A stretch of DNA of 64,000 nucleotides from the NCBI GenBank assembly GCA_021018815.1, contig JAITYX010000063.1:3702501-3766500 (forward strand), in the 5' to 3' direction. The notes beneath the pieces were generated by a model. That model was not told the origin of the DNA, searched no databases, and saw nothing but the letters and a program-made list of their open reading frames with translations. Below are positions 24,104 to 34,952 of this stretch, piece by piece; position 1 is the first letter of the stretch, and each line of letters opens with the position of its first letter. Source of the stretch: Talinum fruticosum (lineage: Eukaryota; Streptophyta; Magnoliopsida; Caryophyllales; Talinaceae). The translations under genes and the position numbers were made by a program.

Positions 24104-25079
24104 GGAAGCTATATGGATGAGAAAATAATATCAAGAATTGAGATGGAAATTGACAAATAGAGGTGAGACAACGATTTAACGCGGAAAACCCAAATCGGAA
24201 AAAATCACGGACGACATATGCACAACAATTTCATTATTATGAGAGAGTATAGAATGATCTCAAACCCGAGGCCTCTCTAAAATCTGAGGTATTTCACTCT
24301 CACACCTCTCTCCTCACAACATTCTTCAATTGGATACAGCTCCAATTAGGTCTCCCCAAGTTTACCAAAGCTTGAACACTTGGACGAATTTGAATGATTA
24401 CAAAGAAGAACAAACCCCCTTTAAATAGAAATAAAGGATACAACCCTAAGTTTGTAAAAACAAAACTACGATTATAAGTCATAATATCGAGTAATCAAAG
24501 CAGAAAAATGGACGAAAAGGGCGAAAATGCGCAGTAGACGAAGCGGCACGACCAACACAATCGTGCCCACCGACACGGCCTGCTCGTGTTAGTCGCCAGC
24601 TTCTCCACTCGTTTCCTTTTCGGCCAAAATGCCCGTGGTTTTTGTCCCTTTGGTCGTGCTAGCTGTTTTACGCTTTTGTACATGATTTTGGTCCATCATC
24701 TAACAGAAGCTTTAATGAGCATTAAGATCTATGTATGGCCACATAGTGTTACGTTCCCCTTCTTAATGGTTTGTTCTTTCAATCTTTAAAACTTTTACAT
24801 CAACCAATTTTTTTCACATTAGTCAATATTATCCCACTCATTTGCAGCCCTTGCTAAGGCTCGAATGTGTCAAGTTATAAAATAAAGAGAAAATGAAAAA
24901 TGAAAAATAGCACTAGCATTTGATACAATTATGTATCCTAAAGTTTGATTTGGATGATTTCTAAAAGTTTTTTTTTCAGAATTTTATCCTCTTAATTTTG
25001 TGAAAATTGACTTGGGAGGGAAAAAGAGGAGTTTTGTGTTATAGTATTGTAATGATATAAACAAGCTTATATTTTACAA
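24104..25079. other. Intergenic DNA, possible LTR remnant
   Basis: No gene is seen. The first 600 bp have the look of an old Copia LTR (AACGCGGAAAACCC, CACCTCTCTCC, TTTAAATAGAAAT) that may continue the 16633-16694 fragment. The rest is AT-rich. Confidence 0.35.
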
Positions 25080-25337
25080 TTAAAAAACGAAATTTAGACA
25101 TATATATTATAAATAAGTAATATAAATAAGAAATATAAAAAATAAATAATAGTAATATAAAACTATAAGCATAGCAAAAAGATTAAAAAAATAAAATATA
25201 AAATTGTTGGAGACAGTATTAGGAGGAGACATGGAGTCCTAATGTAACTAAAATCCTAAAACTTTTAGGACAAAATATAATATAATATAATATAATGATA
25301 TCCTAATCCTAATGGAATTAGAAAGCCGGCGAAAGGC

Positions 25338-25349
25338 TTTAAATAGAGG
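25338..25349 (+). promoter_or_regulatory. TATA-like box of GDSL copy 2
   Basis: TTTAAATAGAGG lies 67 bp before the ATG at 25405; box and leader are the same as in copy 1. Confidence 0.5.
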
Positions 25350-25404
25350 CCTGAATCCCCTGTGCTCCAATACTCAAGCCAACGACCAGCAAAGACTTAC
25401 ACCA

Positions 25405-26522
25405 ATGGCCATGGCGAGATCATTGCTTTTCCTCCTTGGTGTCCTCTTTTCTCTCCTAAATCCCTTTCCCAAAGCTATGGCTCGTCCTGAAAAACTGCCC
25501 TTCGATCGGATTTTTCAATTCGGTGACTCGTTAAGTGACAACGGTAATTTGATAAGAGATAATCCCATCGGAGGTCGTCCCTTTGCAAACTTCCCTTACG
25601 GCCAGACCATCCACCAACCCACTGGTCGTTGCTCCGACGGCCTGCTCATGATCGATTATTTCGCCAGGTTCTTCCATCTCCCCTTCTCAATTCCTATCTT
25701 GATCATCAAGCAAATTTCACCTTCGGGGTTAACTTTGCTGTGGCAGGATCAACGGCTTTAGACACATCCACTCTGAGAGCTCAAGGTATCATACCACCGG
25801 CTACCAATTCTACACTCTCTGTTCAACTTAACTGGTTCAAATCCCATCTTCGCACCTTATGTGGAGATAACTTAGATTGCACGCAAAGTGTTGTTAGAAA
25901 ATCGCTAGTAATGATGGGAGAAGTTGGAGGCAACGACTACAACTACGCCCTCCTCGAGGGAAAGCCCACGCAATTCATGTATCAGATGGTGCCGGAGGTC
26001 GTCCGTGCCATTACGGAAGCTGTGGAAGATGTTATCAACATGGGTGCGATTAGGGTGGTTGTGCCTGGAAACTTTCCTATTGGCTGCATGCCCATCTACC
26101 TCGCCCTGTTCGAAACGCAAGACCTAAGCATGTACGATGAGCTCCACTGTTTAAAGTGGTTGAATGACTTCGCCAGATTCCACAACCAATACTTACAATC
26201 AGCTCTTAGAGATATCCAAAGACAACATCCAAATGTGGCAATTGTGTACGGAGATTATTTTGGGGGATTGAGATGGATAATTAGGAATGCAGTTTCTCTC
26301 GGATTCAACAAGAATGGTCTTCAGAAGACTTGTTGTGGGGTGGATGATAACAAGTATAACTTCGATCTGACGAAAATGTGCGGATATGAAGGTACTACAG
26401 TTTGTGGGAATCCAAGTGAAAGGTATAGTTGGGATGGAATCCATCTGACCGAGCATGCATACCTGCATATGGCTCAGTGGCTGCTGCGTCAAATCGTTCC
26501 CGGCATTCTTCAAGTCGTTTAA
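25405..26522 (+). pseudogene. GDSL esterase/lipase (SGNH hydrolase), copy 2, one frameshift
   Basis: It has the same design as copy 1: signal peptide, FGDSLSDNGN (catalytic Ser), FGVNFAVAGS, GGNDYN and WDGIHLTEHAY. I chose ATG 25405 because the signal peptide starts there; the frame is open further upstream to 25312, but that part lies across the TATA-like box. One frameshift after FARFFHLP (near 25681-25686) is shared with copy 1. Downstream the frame is uninterrupted to TAA 26520-26522 (about 297 codons open), so this copy is closer to intact. By eye the coding part differs from copy 1 at about seven bases plus one indel. A downstream-starting product would lack block I and so the nucleophile. 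No introns are seen. Confidence 0.85.
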
Positions 26523-26592
26523 TTTTAGTTAAAAGTTAAAAGTTTTACATTTAGTTATTTTAGTATGATGAGGGGTCTTTTCAGTTAAGTAG

Positions 26593-26728
26593 GTGAGTTT
26601 AGGGGTGTTCTGTTTAGTTTTCTTGTTCTTTTCTCTCGTTTCTTTTATTGTTTTGAATTAGAAATTGTGAGTTTAGGGGTGTTCTTTCTTTTTTCATTTG
26701 TTTTATTGTTTTGCATTAGAAATTGTTA
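26593..26728. repeat. Tandem duplication in the GDSL copy 2 3' flank
   Basis: Two units of about 60-75 bp each run from GTGAGTTTAGGGGTGTTCT to ATTAGAAATTGT. Copy 1 has a single, diverged version. Confidence 0.7.
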
Positions 26729-26800
26729 AATGTTTTGATTAATATAATAAAGGATATTTTTTTTCATTTAGATATGAGTCTCAGGTTCTTCATTTAACAT

Positions 26801-27489
26801 GCATCTTTTTATTTCAGGCAGCTCTTAACAATAGTTGTTTGTGTTTGATTGAGATAAACCTAAAAACAAAAAGAAAAAAGACAATGTTTTTTATACAGGA
26901 GAACTGAAATTTCGACGTATAAGTCATTTTTCTGATTTCAGAGAAATTCATATGATAATCTGCAGGACGGAAAAGAACATATATTTAGATGCAAATACAG
27001 ATCATGATCCACAGTAATGCCGAAAATCAGCAAGCTTCCACAGATCATAAAAAAGAGCATTCAGGCAAAGAGAACATGGAGAATTAAAGTCCCTGAAATG
27101 CGTCTCTCCCAGTTTAGCTTTCATGTATCTTAGATTCTGAGTCCCTTCTTCAACTGTGCTACATCATGTCAGTATCATTGAACTTGAGAGAGGAAAAAGA
27201 AAACAATGAAGCAACCCTAGAACAATAAACCGCCCCAAACATGTCTCATGCAGAACAGAACTCCATCAGCACTAGAGAATATTGTACTCAACATTTGACT
27301 TTTGACAATCAGAATGCCAGCAGTTGTACAGATAAATAGGAGAATCAAACAGAATTCTGCTTTGGGAGACGCTAAGCAAAGTGCAAAGTCAACCGCCAAG
27401 GGTGAAGACAACATATCATTTTGCAGACTCGAAGAAGAGGTTGAACCAACATGGTATTGTAACATAGCAGTAGGGAGATTAGCAAAAAT
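26801..27489. other. Intergenic DNA without a supported gene
   Basis: The sequence is of mixed composition. An 82-codon minus frame at 27217-27465 shows no domain I recognise. It may be 3' flank of the neighbouring PPR relic. Confidence 0.4.
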
Positions 27490-27970
27490 TTAGCAACAGG
27501 AATGAACATTGAAGAAAGAGGAGGAGGAGGTGTAAGTCATCCGCAAAAGCACATCCACCTTAAACCCAGATCGAATAGCCTGGGAATAAATCAAATTCGC
27601 CTCAATTTTCGCCAGAGCATGGGCACAGGCCTTGAGTGTGAAAGAGTAAGTGAGGGCATCAGGCTTTTGAGGTGCCCGTAACATGTCGATGAAGCGAGAG
27701 AGAGAAATTTGAGGAGTTGGGCTCTGGGCATAGCCACGAATGATGGCATTCCAATCGTTGGTTAATGGGTGTGTGATGTAATCGAAGATGAGGGTGGCGT
27801 AAGAGAGGTCGCCATAGGAGGAGATGGCGGTGAGCTCCAAGAGCTTAGTGCGGTGGGAGGGGAAAGAGGATTGGAATAAGGCCGGTGGTGATGAGGTGAG
27901 ATTGGATTTGTTTGATGTGAGAGAAAGAGTTCCATTTTTGGTCTAGAGTGCTGATGCAGACGGAGGTCAT
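27490..27970 (-). pseudogene. PPR protein gene fragment (N-terminal part)
   Basis: The minus-strand ATG at 27970 opens a frame with KQIQSHLITTGL, the usual first helix pair of a plant PLS-type PPR protein. After a one-base shift near 27872 the frame continues HRTKLLELTAISSYGDLSYA, DYITHPLTNDWNAIIRGYAQ, DALTYSFTLKACAHALAK and IYSQAIRSGFKVDVLL. It then ends abruptly within the second or third repeat, at an unrelated tail and stop. PPR proteins bind organelle RNA. The style recalls Arabidopsis At1g34160, from memory and not confirmed. Only about 150 of the usual 550 or more residues remain, so this is a truncated, frameshifted relic. Confidence 0.75.
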
Positions 27971-28441
27971 GCGACGGAGTTTGCGGCGGCGATGGCAGTT
28001 TGAGGTTGAGTGGGAGTTGGGTTTGGTGCAGTTTGAATTTGGTCAATCTAAAATTTTTGGAACCAAGTGATGTAATAATTGGGTCTGATTCTACTCAATT
28101 TTGGATTCTATTATTCATGTTTATTCATTTGTTCCTCCGCCTTATATAATACGGTTGAAAGTCTTGAAATAATATTTGAAACTAGTCATCGATCCTTAAT
28201 TAAAGTGGTTCCTAATAATAATGGGCGGGTTGGGGGTTACAAAATAGATGTGAAGGATTAAGAGATAGATGCATGCATGTAGTGAAATTTGAAGATGGGA
28301 AAGGGAGTAAGTAGTACTAAATAAAAGCAATGGGGGAGGGAGGGAGAAACAAGTAGAAATGCTCCCCATGCAAGGTGTTTGTTAAATGGTATGTGTGTTG
28401 ATTAGCCTGAAAAAGAAGGTATGAGTAACATCCGTGTCCAA

Positions 28442-28475
28442 ACACACACACACACTCTCTCTCTCTCTCTCTCTC
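28442..28475. repeat. (CA)n(CT)n compound microsatellite
   Basis: About 7 CA units run directly into about 10 CT units. Confidence 0.95.
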
Positions 28476-28842
28476 AAAGTACCACCAAGCCATCACTCCT
28501 CCTCTACTCCTCCCAAGCATCAGCATGGCATGTGTCTTGACTTTCCTCCCACCCTCCTCAAAGAAAGAGAACGGAATTGAAATCAAGTGCCCTGAAATCT
28601 TGGAAATAAAAACCTATACAGGGGCTACTGATCCAGCTGAATCTTAGTAGGAGTATTAGCTGAAGGGACCAACAGATCAGGGGTTCTCTGACTCAAAAAC
28701 CCAGTTGTCATCCATAGAGAGTTCTAGGTTTTGGACCTATTAGATATTTTTTCCCAGTCAATAGCAATCAGCAGAACTTCTGTTTCTCTGTCTTTAAACC
28801 AACACACTGATTTCATCTAAAGTCCATAATTTTAAGAAAACC

Positions 28843-28862
28843 AAAAAAAAAAAAAAAAAAAA
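28843..28862. repeat. Poly(A) run, 20 bp
   Basis: An uninterrupted A-run. No retroelement body was recognised on its 5' side. Confidence 0.9.
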
Positions 28863-29153
28863 CCTGTAGCATTTAGTCATTGAAACAGCTATGAAAAAAC
28901 CAAGGTCAAGCTTTAGACGTACATTTAAATGGGTTGGAAATGAACTCCAGCTAGGACACTTGTCTGAAAGTTATTAAAAATATGAAATTGAGGCACTTAT
29001 GTCAAGAACACATACCCAAAGCGTTTGACGAATGACCAATATGCAGGGATTAATATTTCGGCTACTGCAAGTCTCAGAGATTCACGCAGCTCAGTGTCAG
29101 TTACAGTCCACTGAGATTGTCTCCGATGAAGCTCCTCAAATTGCACATTGATG

Positions 29154-30062
29154 TCGCGTTTGATTGTATATAATATAATAGGAGTATAATATAATCAACT
29201 ATGTAATGTAATTAGTTATACAATATAATGACATATAATAATTACATTATCACGTTTGGTTATCTAAATGAAAATTTGAGCTACGTATTTAGGATTCAGC
29301 TTTTTAAAATATTTTCTATTAAATAATCAAGTTTTATTTCTTTCGTTGCAAATATCAACTATATTATTCTAATGACAATAAATATTATAATAGAAATAAA
29401 TGTTATCCACAAGAAAACATTTTAATTCAAAATTATATTTGAAATTTTTTAATCTTTTCTACCGTATTTCCTAATTTTAATTTTTTGGTGAAAAAATTAT
29501 CGACTGGATTATTCTAGTGACGATAAATGTTTGTTGTAGTGAAGATAAATGTTATCCAAATAATAAAATTTTAAACTCTAAATTTATATTTGAGCTTTTT
29601 TAATCTCTTTTATCATATAATTAAGTTTTGAATTTTTTCACTAATAAAACATACCAACTAAAATTATTTTATTGATGATAAATATTTATTGAATTAAAGA
29701 TAAATGTTAACAAGTAAAAAAATTTTGATCTAAAAATTTTAATTTAAACTTATTTTATCTTTTTGATTGAATAGTTAAAAATTTTGAATCCAAATTGTGA
29801 AAAATAAATTTTTCTATTCATGATCAATCGATCATATCATATATTAAGTTAATAGAAGAAAAAAAATCAAGTTTCTTCTCAAATGGATGTATTTTTTCCT
29901 TGCCAAGGAGGAAGGAAAAAAAGGATATGGAATAGAGACAGAGGGAGAGAGAGAAATGCAATTTTAATTGCATTACAAAGTTGTAACCAAACATAGGAAT
30001 GTCATGACTATTACTAATTTGATTATATTACCACTTTGATTACATCCAACCAAACATGCCCC
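29154..30062. mobile_element. Non-autonomous transposon-like insert inside the EXO70 exon
   Basis: AT-rich, non-coding, 909 bp, sitting exactly between the codons for F and N of the EXO70 block KTFNVQFEEL. Its ends are imperfect inverted repeats: TCGCGTTTGATTG on the left, and on the minus strand GGGGCATGTTTGGTTGG from the right. Flanks GATG (29150-29153) and GAATG (30063-30067) look like a damaged target duplication. The GTTTGGTT style is common in plant MITEs; the superfamily cannot be settled. Confidence 0.6.
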
Positions 30063-30306
30063 GAATGTTTTCAATTTGTAATAATCATCATGCATCTCAT
30101 AATAATATGCACGAAACACAAAAAGGATCTTCGTGTACCAAAAGATAAAGCCAACCTGTCTTTAATCAATGTTCTTGATGCTCCTCTACTATTTCCTCCA
30201 TCAGCGACAGCTACGAAGCCTCCTCCTGAAGACGTCAAACTCTTTGTGGAGAGAGATTGCAGGATCTGCAAAATAAAGAAAGTAATATTTTTAGCCACAT
30301 AATGCA

Positions 30307-31189
30307 AAGCTTAAAGCAGGACCATGAAGAAGGAAACATGCTGCACTACAAGTCCTGTTTACAGGAGTGTGACCGACCTCATTTTAACAATTATCATTTT
30401 GCAATTTTTTAGTTTTGGGAAAAGAGTAGAGATCGAAGCTGGGGTAAACCACACGTCAATTGATTTCCTTCCGCTCTCCCCATCCTTGTTCAATTAGATT
30501 TAGGATTTCAGGGATTTGGGGCATCCTTGTTCAATTAGTTCCTACCAAATTTGAAACAAGCTGACCACGTTCTTTTGAATGAAGCACATCCAAGAAATTT
30601 CATAAAGTGAAAGAGGCATTCATAAACCAAATTCTTCACAACATCGAGCTCAACCCCTTCCGCGGGGCCCGCTTCCCAAAACCTTAAAAAAGTGGAAAGT
30701 GGAAAAGGACTCAACTTAGGCAACAAACAGCAATGTTTAACAAAGAGGGGTCATACAATTTCAACTTGTGATATGGCATGTTCAGTTGGACTAATTTTCT
30801 ATAGAGAGATATTTTTCTAGATGTTATTTTTTCCAAATGTTTATTGACTAGTGCAAATTCTTAGAAATTTCTACAGTTTCTTAAAGATTTCTTCATATTT
30901 TTAGAAATGTTTATCTCGTTCTGATCAGATTTTCACAAGCCCCCAGAAATTCTTGCAAATTTTCTTATTTTCTATGAAAATATCACGAAATGAACTATAC
31001 AGATTGTTCCAGATTAAAAAACATGCCCTAAGTACAAAATATTAATTCAGAACACGCAAACCAAAATAGAAAAGAGAAAAGAAAGAGAGCAAGTCATCGA
31101 AGAACTTCCTGAAGTATCATAATCAAAATAGATTTTATACTAGCGACTTGAAGAATGAAAACTAAGATAAAGTGAAGATTTATTCATTA
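30307..31189. other. Intron-like or intergenic DNA within the EXO70 relic
   Basis: I do not recognise a coding exon. A minus frame at 30535-30726 has no identifiable domain. The word ATCCTTGTTCAATTAG occurs twice (30483 and 30522). Confidence 0.4.
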
Positions 31190-31360
31190 CAATATAGTGA
31201 ATATTATTCATTAGAAACAAATGCGTATAAGCATGATCTTTATACTGCTTGGACTTTCCATCAAGATTATTTTGTAAGAGCCTGCATTATCCGCATTGTG
31301 ACACTCGCAAGCTGAGTTTGCATTCTTTTCCTGGTCAAATTCTTGGAAAAGTTGCTGTAT

Positions 31361-31756
31361 GAGAAACAATGAAATTTGAATCTTGTTTCACAACAGATGA
31401 ATATTACCAAAACAGATAGGACGAAAACAAACGGCAGTCCCAGGTATAATCACAGAGATGATGACAGTGTAAATATAATTAGCACTGCTTTGGTCTAAAG
31501 TTTGTAAAAGTTTGCAAGGAGCAACATACACAGAGGACAACACACTACAACATTCTCTCCATCAGTCAGAATAGCCTCAATCGCTCTTCAGAAGATCAGA
31601 TATTCTCTAACACCACTAATTATGAATGAGGAACTCTTCTTTTTCTTTTTTTTTTTTTTTAAACGGGGAGGAGGTGGTAGGGGGATTCTAAAGGATAGGA
31701 AACAAATTGGAGTTTCCTGGACTTGGAGTATTTGTGTTAGAGCTGCAACATGTCTC
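31361..31756. other. Non-coding DNA between the EXO70 relic and repeat block A
   Basis: No gene is seen. A T-run lies at 31641-31660 with a GGGGAGGAGGTGG purine stretch beside it. Confidence 0.4.
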
Positions 31757-32446
31757 AAAGTTTGGAGACTTAATCTAGAGTTAAAAGTCCCGGATTAATT
31801 TTTTTAAAAAATGTTGTTTATGGTACAAAATTGGAGTTTGAGGAGCAAATAAAGCACTGGACTTGCTAATGTGCCCCAGAATCTGTAATGAAAGTTTGGC
31901 CTGCTTAGGCAAACTTTAAGGAACTTCAGAGAAAAAGGAAAGAAAAATGTTCACATAGGCAGATAGGAGATCCCCAGGCAAAAGATAGGAAACAAATTAA
32001 AGGCAGTACGAGCCTCCTGATCCCAATGAGCATCTCCAACAGACCCCTTGAAATACATAAAGGCCCAACAAAGAAGGTAAATAATCATTCTAGCCCGAAT
32101 CCACTCGAAATGTCTCGACTTAATGTAACTGTATTCTAGAAACATCTAAGCTCAATATTCCAGCAGAAAGAATCTCTCAGCCTTGCATGATGAGCCTATT
32201 ATACCAACTATTATACAACATTTCCGTACTTCTATACAGAAAGGACTAATGTAGGCCATTTCATCATAGTTTGTAGTGCAGTTGTTGTTAGAGTTATGAA
32301 AGTGGGGAAGTCCCACATTGACAAATTAAGAGGCCTTGAGTATGTTTATAAGCTTGTGAGTTACTCCTTCCATAGCCAATTGGATTTGGGATGAAACCTC
32401 ATAGGCCTATATGCATTGCTCACTTGAATTAAGCCCAAATTTAACA
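31757..32446 (+). repeat. Dispersed repeat block, copy A, ending in a TRIM-like LTR
   Basis: It is closely similar to 49520-50218 along its whole length (starting AAAGTTTGGAGACTTAATC, ending TAAATTTAACA). No coding is apparent. The last 161 bp look like a short LTR. Confidence 0.8.
32286..32446 (+). repeat. TRIM-like LTR (161 bp), copy A
   Basis: It runs TGTTAGAGTTATG...TAAATTTAACA, with the AGTCCCACATTGAC word typical of short Copia/TRIM LTRs. TGGCATCAGG follows directly, close to the initiator-tRNA primer site TGGTATCAGAGC. Copy B at 50058-50218 has the same length. Confidence 0.6.
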
Positions 32447-33175
32447 TGGCATCAGGTTTGTTTGTGGCTGCCACTACTACAAAAACGTTAGTTAACTATC
32501 GACAGAAACAAATTCTGTCGCTATTTTACTTATTTGCGACTGATTTTTGAAAATAATTTTTACAATTTTTTATTTAGCGACGGAATCAATCCGTCGCTGA
32601 TTCCGCCGCTAAATCTAATTTTTTAAATTTTTTTTACTTAGCGACGGAATAATTCCGTAGCTAATCAATCCGTCGCTAAATCTAATTTTTAATTTTGTTT
32701 AATTAGCTACGAAATTATTCCGTCGCTAATTCAAAATTTTAAAAATTTTAAATTTGCCGCCTACTTTAATTTGAAAAAATATAAATATTTTCAAATTTAA
32801 ATTAGCGACGGAAAATTCCGTCACTAATCCAAAATTTTCAAAATTTAAATGTGCCGCCTATTTTCATTTTTAAAATATATAAAATTTTTTAAATTTTTAG
32901 CTAGCAACGGACAAGTACGTCTCTAATTCCGTCGCTAATTCAAAATTTGAAAAATTTTAGGTTGGCGATCTATTAAATGTTCTCCAGTTTTGAAATTTTA
33001 AAATTTTTAGTTAGTGACTAACGGATTCCGTCGCTAACTAAATTTTTTAAATTAGCGACGGACGACTCCGTCGTTATGTTGCAAATAAAAGCCCGACTTC
33101 AACGAGGCTTGGCAAAATCATAAGGAGAGATAGATTGAGAATTAGAGAGAAGTGAGAGTGTGAGAGAGCAAGAGG

Positions 33176-33210
33176 CCACCACCGCCGCCGCCGCCGCCAC
33201 CACCGCCAAC
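33176..33210. repeat. CCG/CCA simple repeat in the CACTA copy 2 leader
   Basis: A run of CCACCGCCGCCGCCGCC-type triplets just before the splice-donor-like GTAGGTATGC. Confidence 0.85.
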
Positions 33211-33283
33211 TAACCACCTTTAACATCTTGTAGGTATGCTTTCTCCATCCTCCCTCATTGTTGGTTGTATTTATAATTTACTT

Positions 33284-34893
33284 TGAAGACTCGGACCTTA
33301 CTCCACACATTTTTGAGTTCTATCAAAGGAATCACGTATAAGAACTTCTCACTTATAGAGTTTTGATTCCAAGGCATTCTCTGTACCTTAGAAACTTTTC
33401 TAAGTGATATAGTATTTTTCTCTAAGTGATATGGCATTTACCTCATGAATTTTTGCTTGTCTCTAAGTGACTCGGAAAACAGATATGCACTCACGCTGTC
33501 TCACTCGGTTCCGAGTCCCTCATCACTTAGAATTATCGCATGTTGAAATGACTAGTATTTCGCTTAATCGCACTCGAGTCCGACTTCATGTTATAAGTCT
33601 TATTCTGTTATAGCCAGCACTTCTAGTCCGAACTATGATTAGTCTAGATCAAGTTTATTTCACTTTGATGTTCTTTATATAACTTGATTCTCGCTTAGAC
33701 TAACTCGGATGGAATTTTGAGTTTCATGGATATTAAACTCGGAAAATTCCATTCCTTTTCCGACTCGAGATAATTAGTCACTTATTTATCTTAATTATTT
33801 TATTATCTCGTGTCTAATCTTGGACCAAAGTATTTTATACTTTGAGAACCAATTTGTTTTACTTTTGTAGGTTATTCAAACGAGGATACACTTTTTAAAA
33901 TACAAAAGTTACCAGACTTCAAAACGTCAAATCACTAGCAAACATGGCTTTTTCCATTCTCCGACCTAGCCCTAGAAAATTGTGTCGTGGCATGTCTGTT
34001 TCCAAATCTAGAAAACTGAAATGCCAAAGTTAGCGGTGGTTTCCACCTTATCTTTCAAGACACCGCCAATGGTTTTGGGACTTCCAAAGGAGTTAAGAAC
34101 CGTTGTCCAACGTTCATATTTCAACGGATATTTTCCGAGTGACTCGGAAAGTCCTTAACAACGGTCACAAGGGACTTCCGAGTCGGAAGATGGAGATGAC
34201 GGCTACTCGCACTGGTCATCTATAAAAGGAAGCCAACTCTCAAGACTTGAAGATTGCCGAACCTATTGTTAATACATATACTTGAGCAAAGTTGTTGTAT
34301 TTATTCTCAATCTTCTACTTATAACTCCCACTCTGTAATTCATTATATTCTGAGTTGTAAGGTCTTGTACTTTGTTACAAACACTCTCTTCTTACTTCCT
34401 AAGTAAGGTCCCTTGACTGAGTCGTAAGGGTTAACTCAGCTCGGTTATCCCTAAGCTGTAAGGGTGATCTCGGATAAGAAGTACTAGATCGGATAAGAGA
34501 ATTTCGAGTCTAGGAAAAACTTGTAAGGAGTTGTTTAAGGGAGCAACTTAGGTTCGGTCGGTCTACTGTATTTTGTGGACTCAAAATAGTGGATTTGACT
34601 TCGTGCTTGGATTAGCACGATCCGTGGTTTTCTGCCCCATAAGGGTTTCCACCTACTTTCTGTGTTTGCACTTTCACGAGTACATTCTAGGCTCGGACAG
34701 ATTGAAAGCTTCAGCTTTATCCGCTTCTTTCTTCCTCACTGCTATTCCGAGTTCATACTTTTCGACCTCATTCGGACTCGAGAATCTATTTCTGTCTGTC
34801 TTCTGCTCAAAAGAGTTTGATTTTTAGAAAAATCTTCCATCACCCTATTCACCCCCTCTAGGGTGACTTAGTCTCTCCTCGAGCAAACCTTCA
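33284..34893 (+). repeat. SIRE copy 1, 5' LTR
   Basis: 1,610 bp, starting TGAAGACTCGGACC and ending GAGCAAACCTTCA. It matches the 3' LTR with scattered differences and small indels. Confidence 0.92.
34221..34229 (+). promoter_or_regulatory. TATA box of the SIRE 5' LTR
   Basis: TATAAAAGG about 670 bp before the LTR end. The same word stands at 43612-43620 in the 3' LTR, and TATAAATAG at 60421 in SIRE copy 2. Confidence 0.6.
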
Positions 34894-34908
34894 ATTGGTA
34901 TCGAGCCT
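34894..34908 (+). promoter_or_regulatory. SIRE copy 1 primer-binding site
   Basis: ATTGGTATCGAGCC directly follows the 5' LTR; it is close to the initiator-Met tRNA complement TGGTATCAGAGC used by Copia elements. Confidence 0.7.
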
Positions 34909-34952
34909 AGCCTTTCGGAAAGGATCTAACCATCCAAAGGTCTAAAGATCAA

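Larger units (their letters stand above)
25080..26800 (+). repeat. GDSL duplication block, copy 2
   Basis: Counterpart of 11930-13556. The flanks are diverged and indel-rich, while the core from TTTAAATA to the stop is nearly identical. The AATATAATAT run at 25265-25295 and a 3' tandem duplication are private to this copy. Confidence 0.85.
27971..29011. other. Intergenic DNA with simple repeats
   Basis: No gene is supported. It holds a CA/CT microsatellite and an A-run. The terminal exon expected for the EXO70-like relic was looked for on the minus strand and not found. Confidence 0.5.
29016..31354 (-). pseudogene. EXO70A1-like exocyst subunit, exon relics
   Basis: EXO70 is an exocyst subunit that tethers secretory vesicles at the plasma membrane. 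Three minus-strand exon relics lie in gene order. At 31190-31354, after a TTTCTCATACAG acceptor, the encoded words are QLFQEFDQE, QLASVTMRIMQAL, a diverged LDGKSKQYKD and NNIHYIV, in shifting frames. At 30156-30265, between TTTTGCAG and a GT donor, it encodes ILQSLSTKSLTSSGGG...ASRTLIKDR. At 30068-30080 plus 29016-29149 it encodes KTF, then NVQFEELHRRQSQWTVTDTE and LRESLRLAVAEILIPAYW, with a GGTATGTG donor. The exon that should encode the RRSEAKDLLGDDW region and the last exon are missing. The acceptor before KTF reads ACAA in place of an AG. The final exon relic is split by a 909-bp insert. No product is expected. Confidence 0.8.

Noticed and set aside
12211..26522. Reading the GDSL pair and transposons as a metabolic gene cluster
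   Set aside because: The two copies are duplicates of one gene, both damaged, with only transposons between them and no other pathway gene nearby.
27217..27465. 82-codon minus frame as an additional exon of the PPR relic
   Set aside because: No PPR-repeat pattern, and it is not joined to the PPR frame by convincing splice sites.
30036..30302. Plus-strand 88-codon frame as a gene
   Set aside because: It is antisense to the EXO70 exon at 30156-30265, which has splice sites and a recognisable family sequence.
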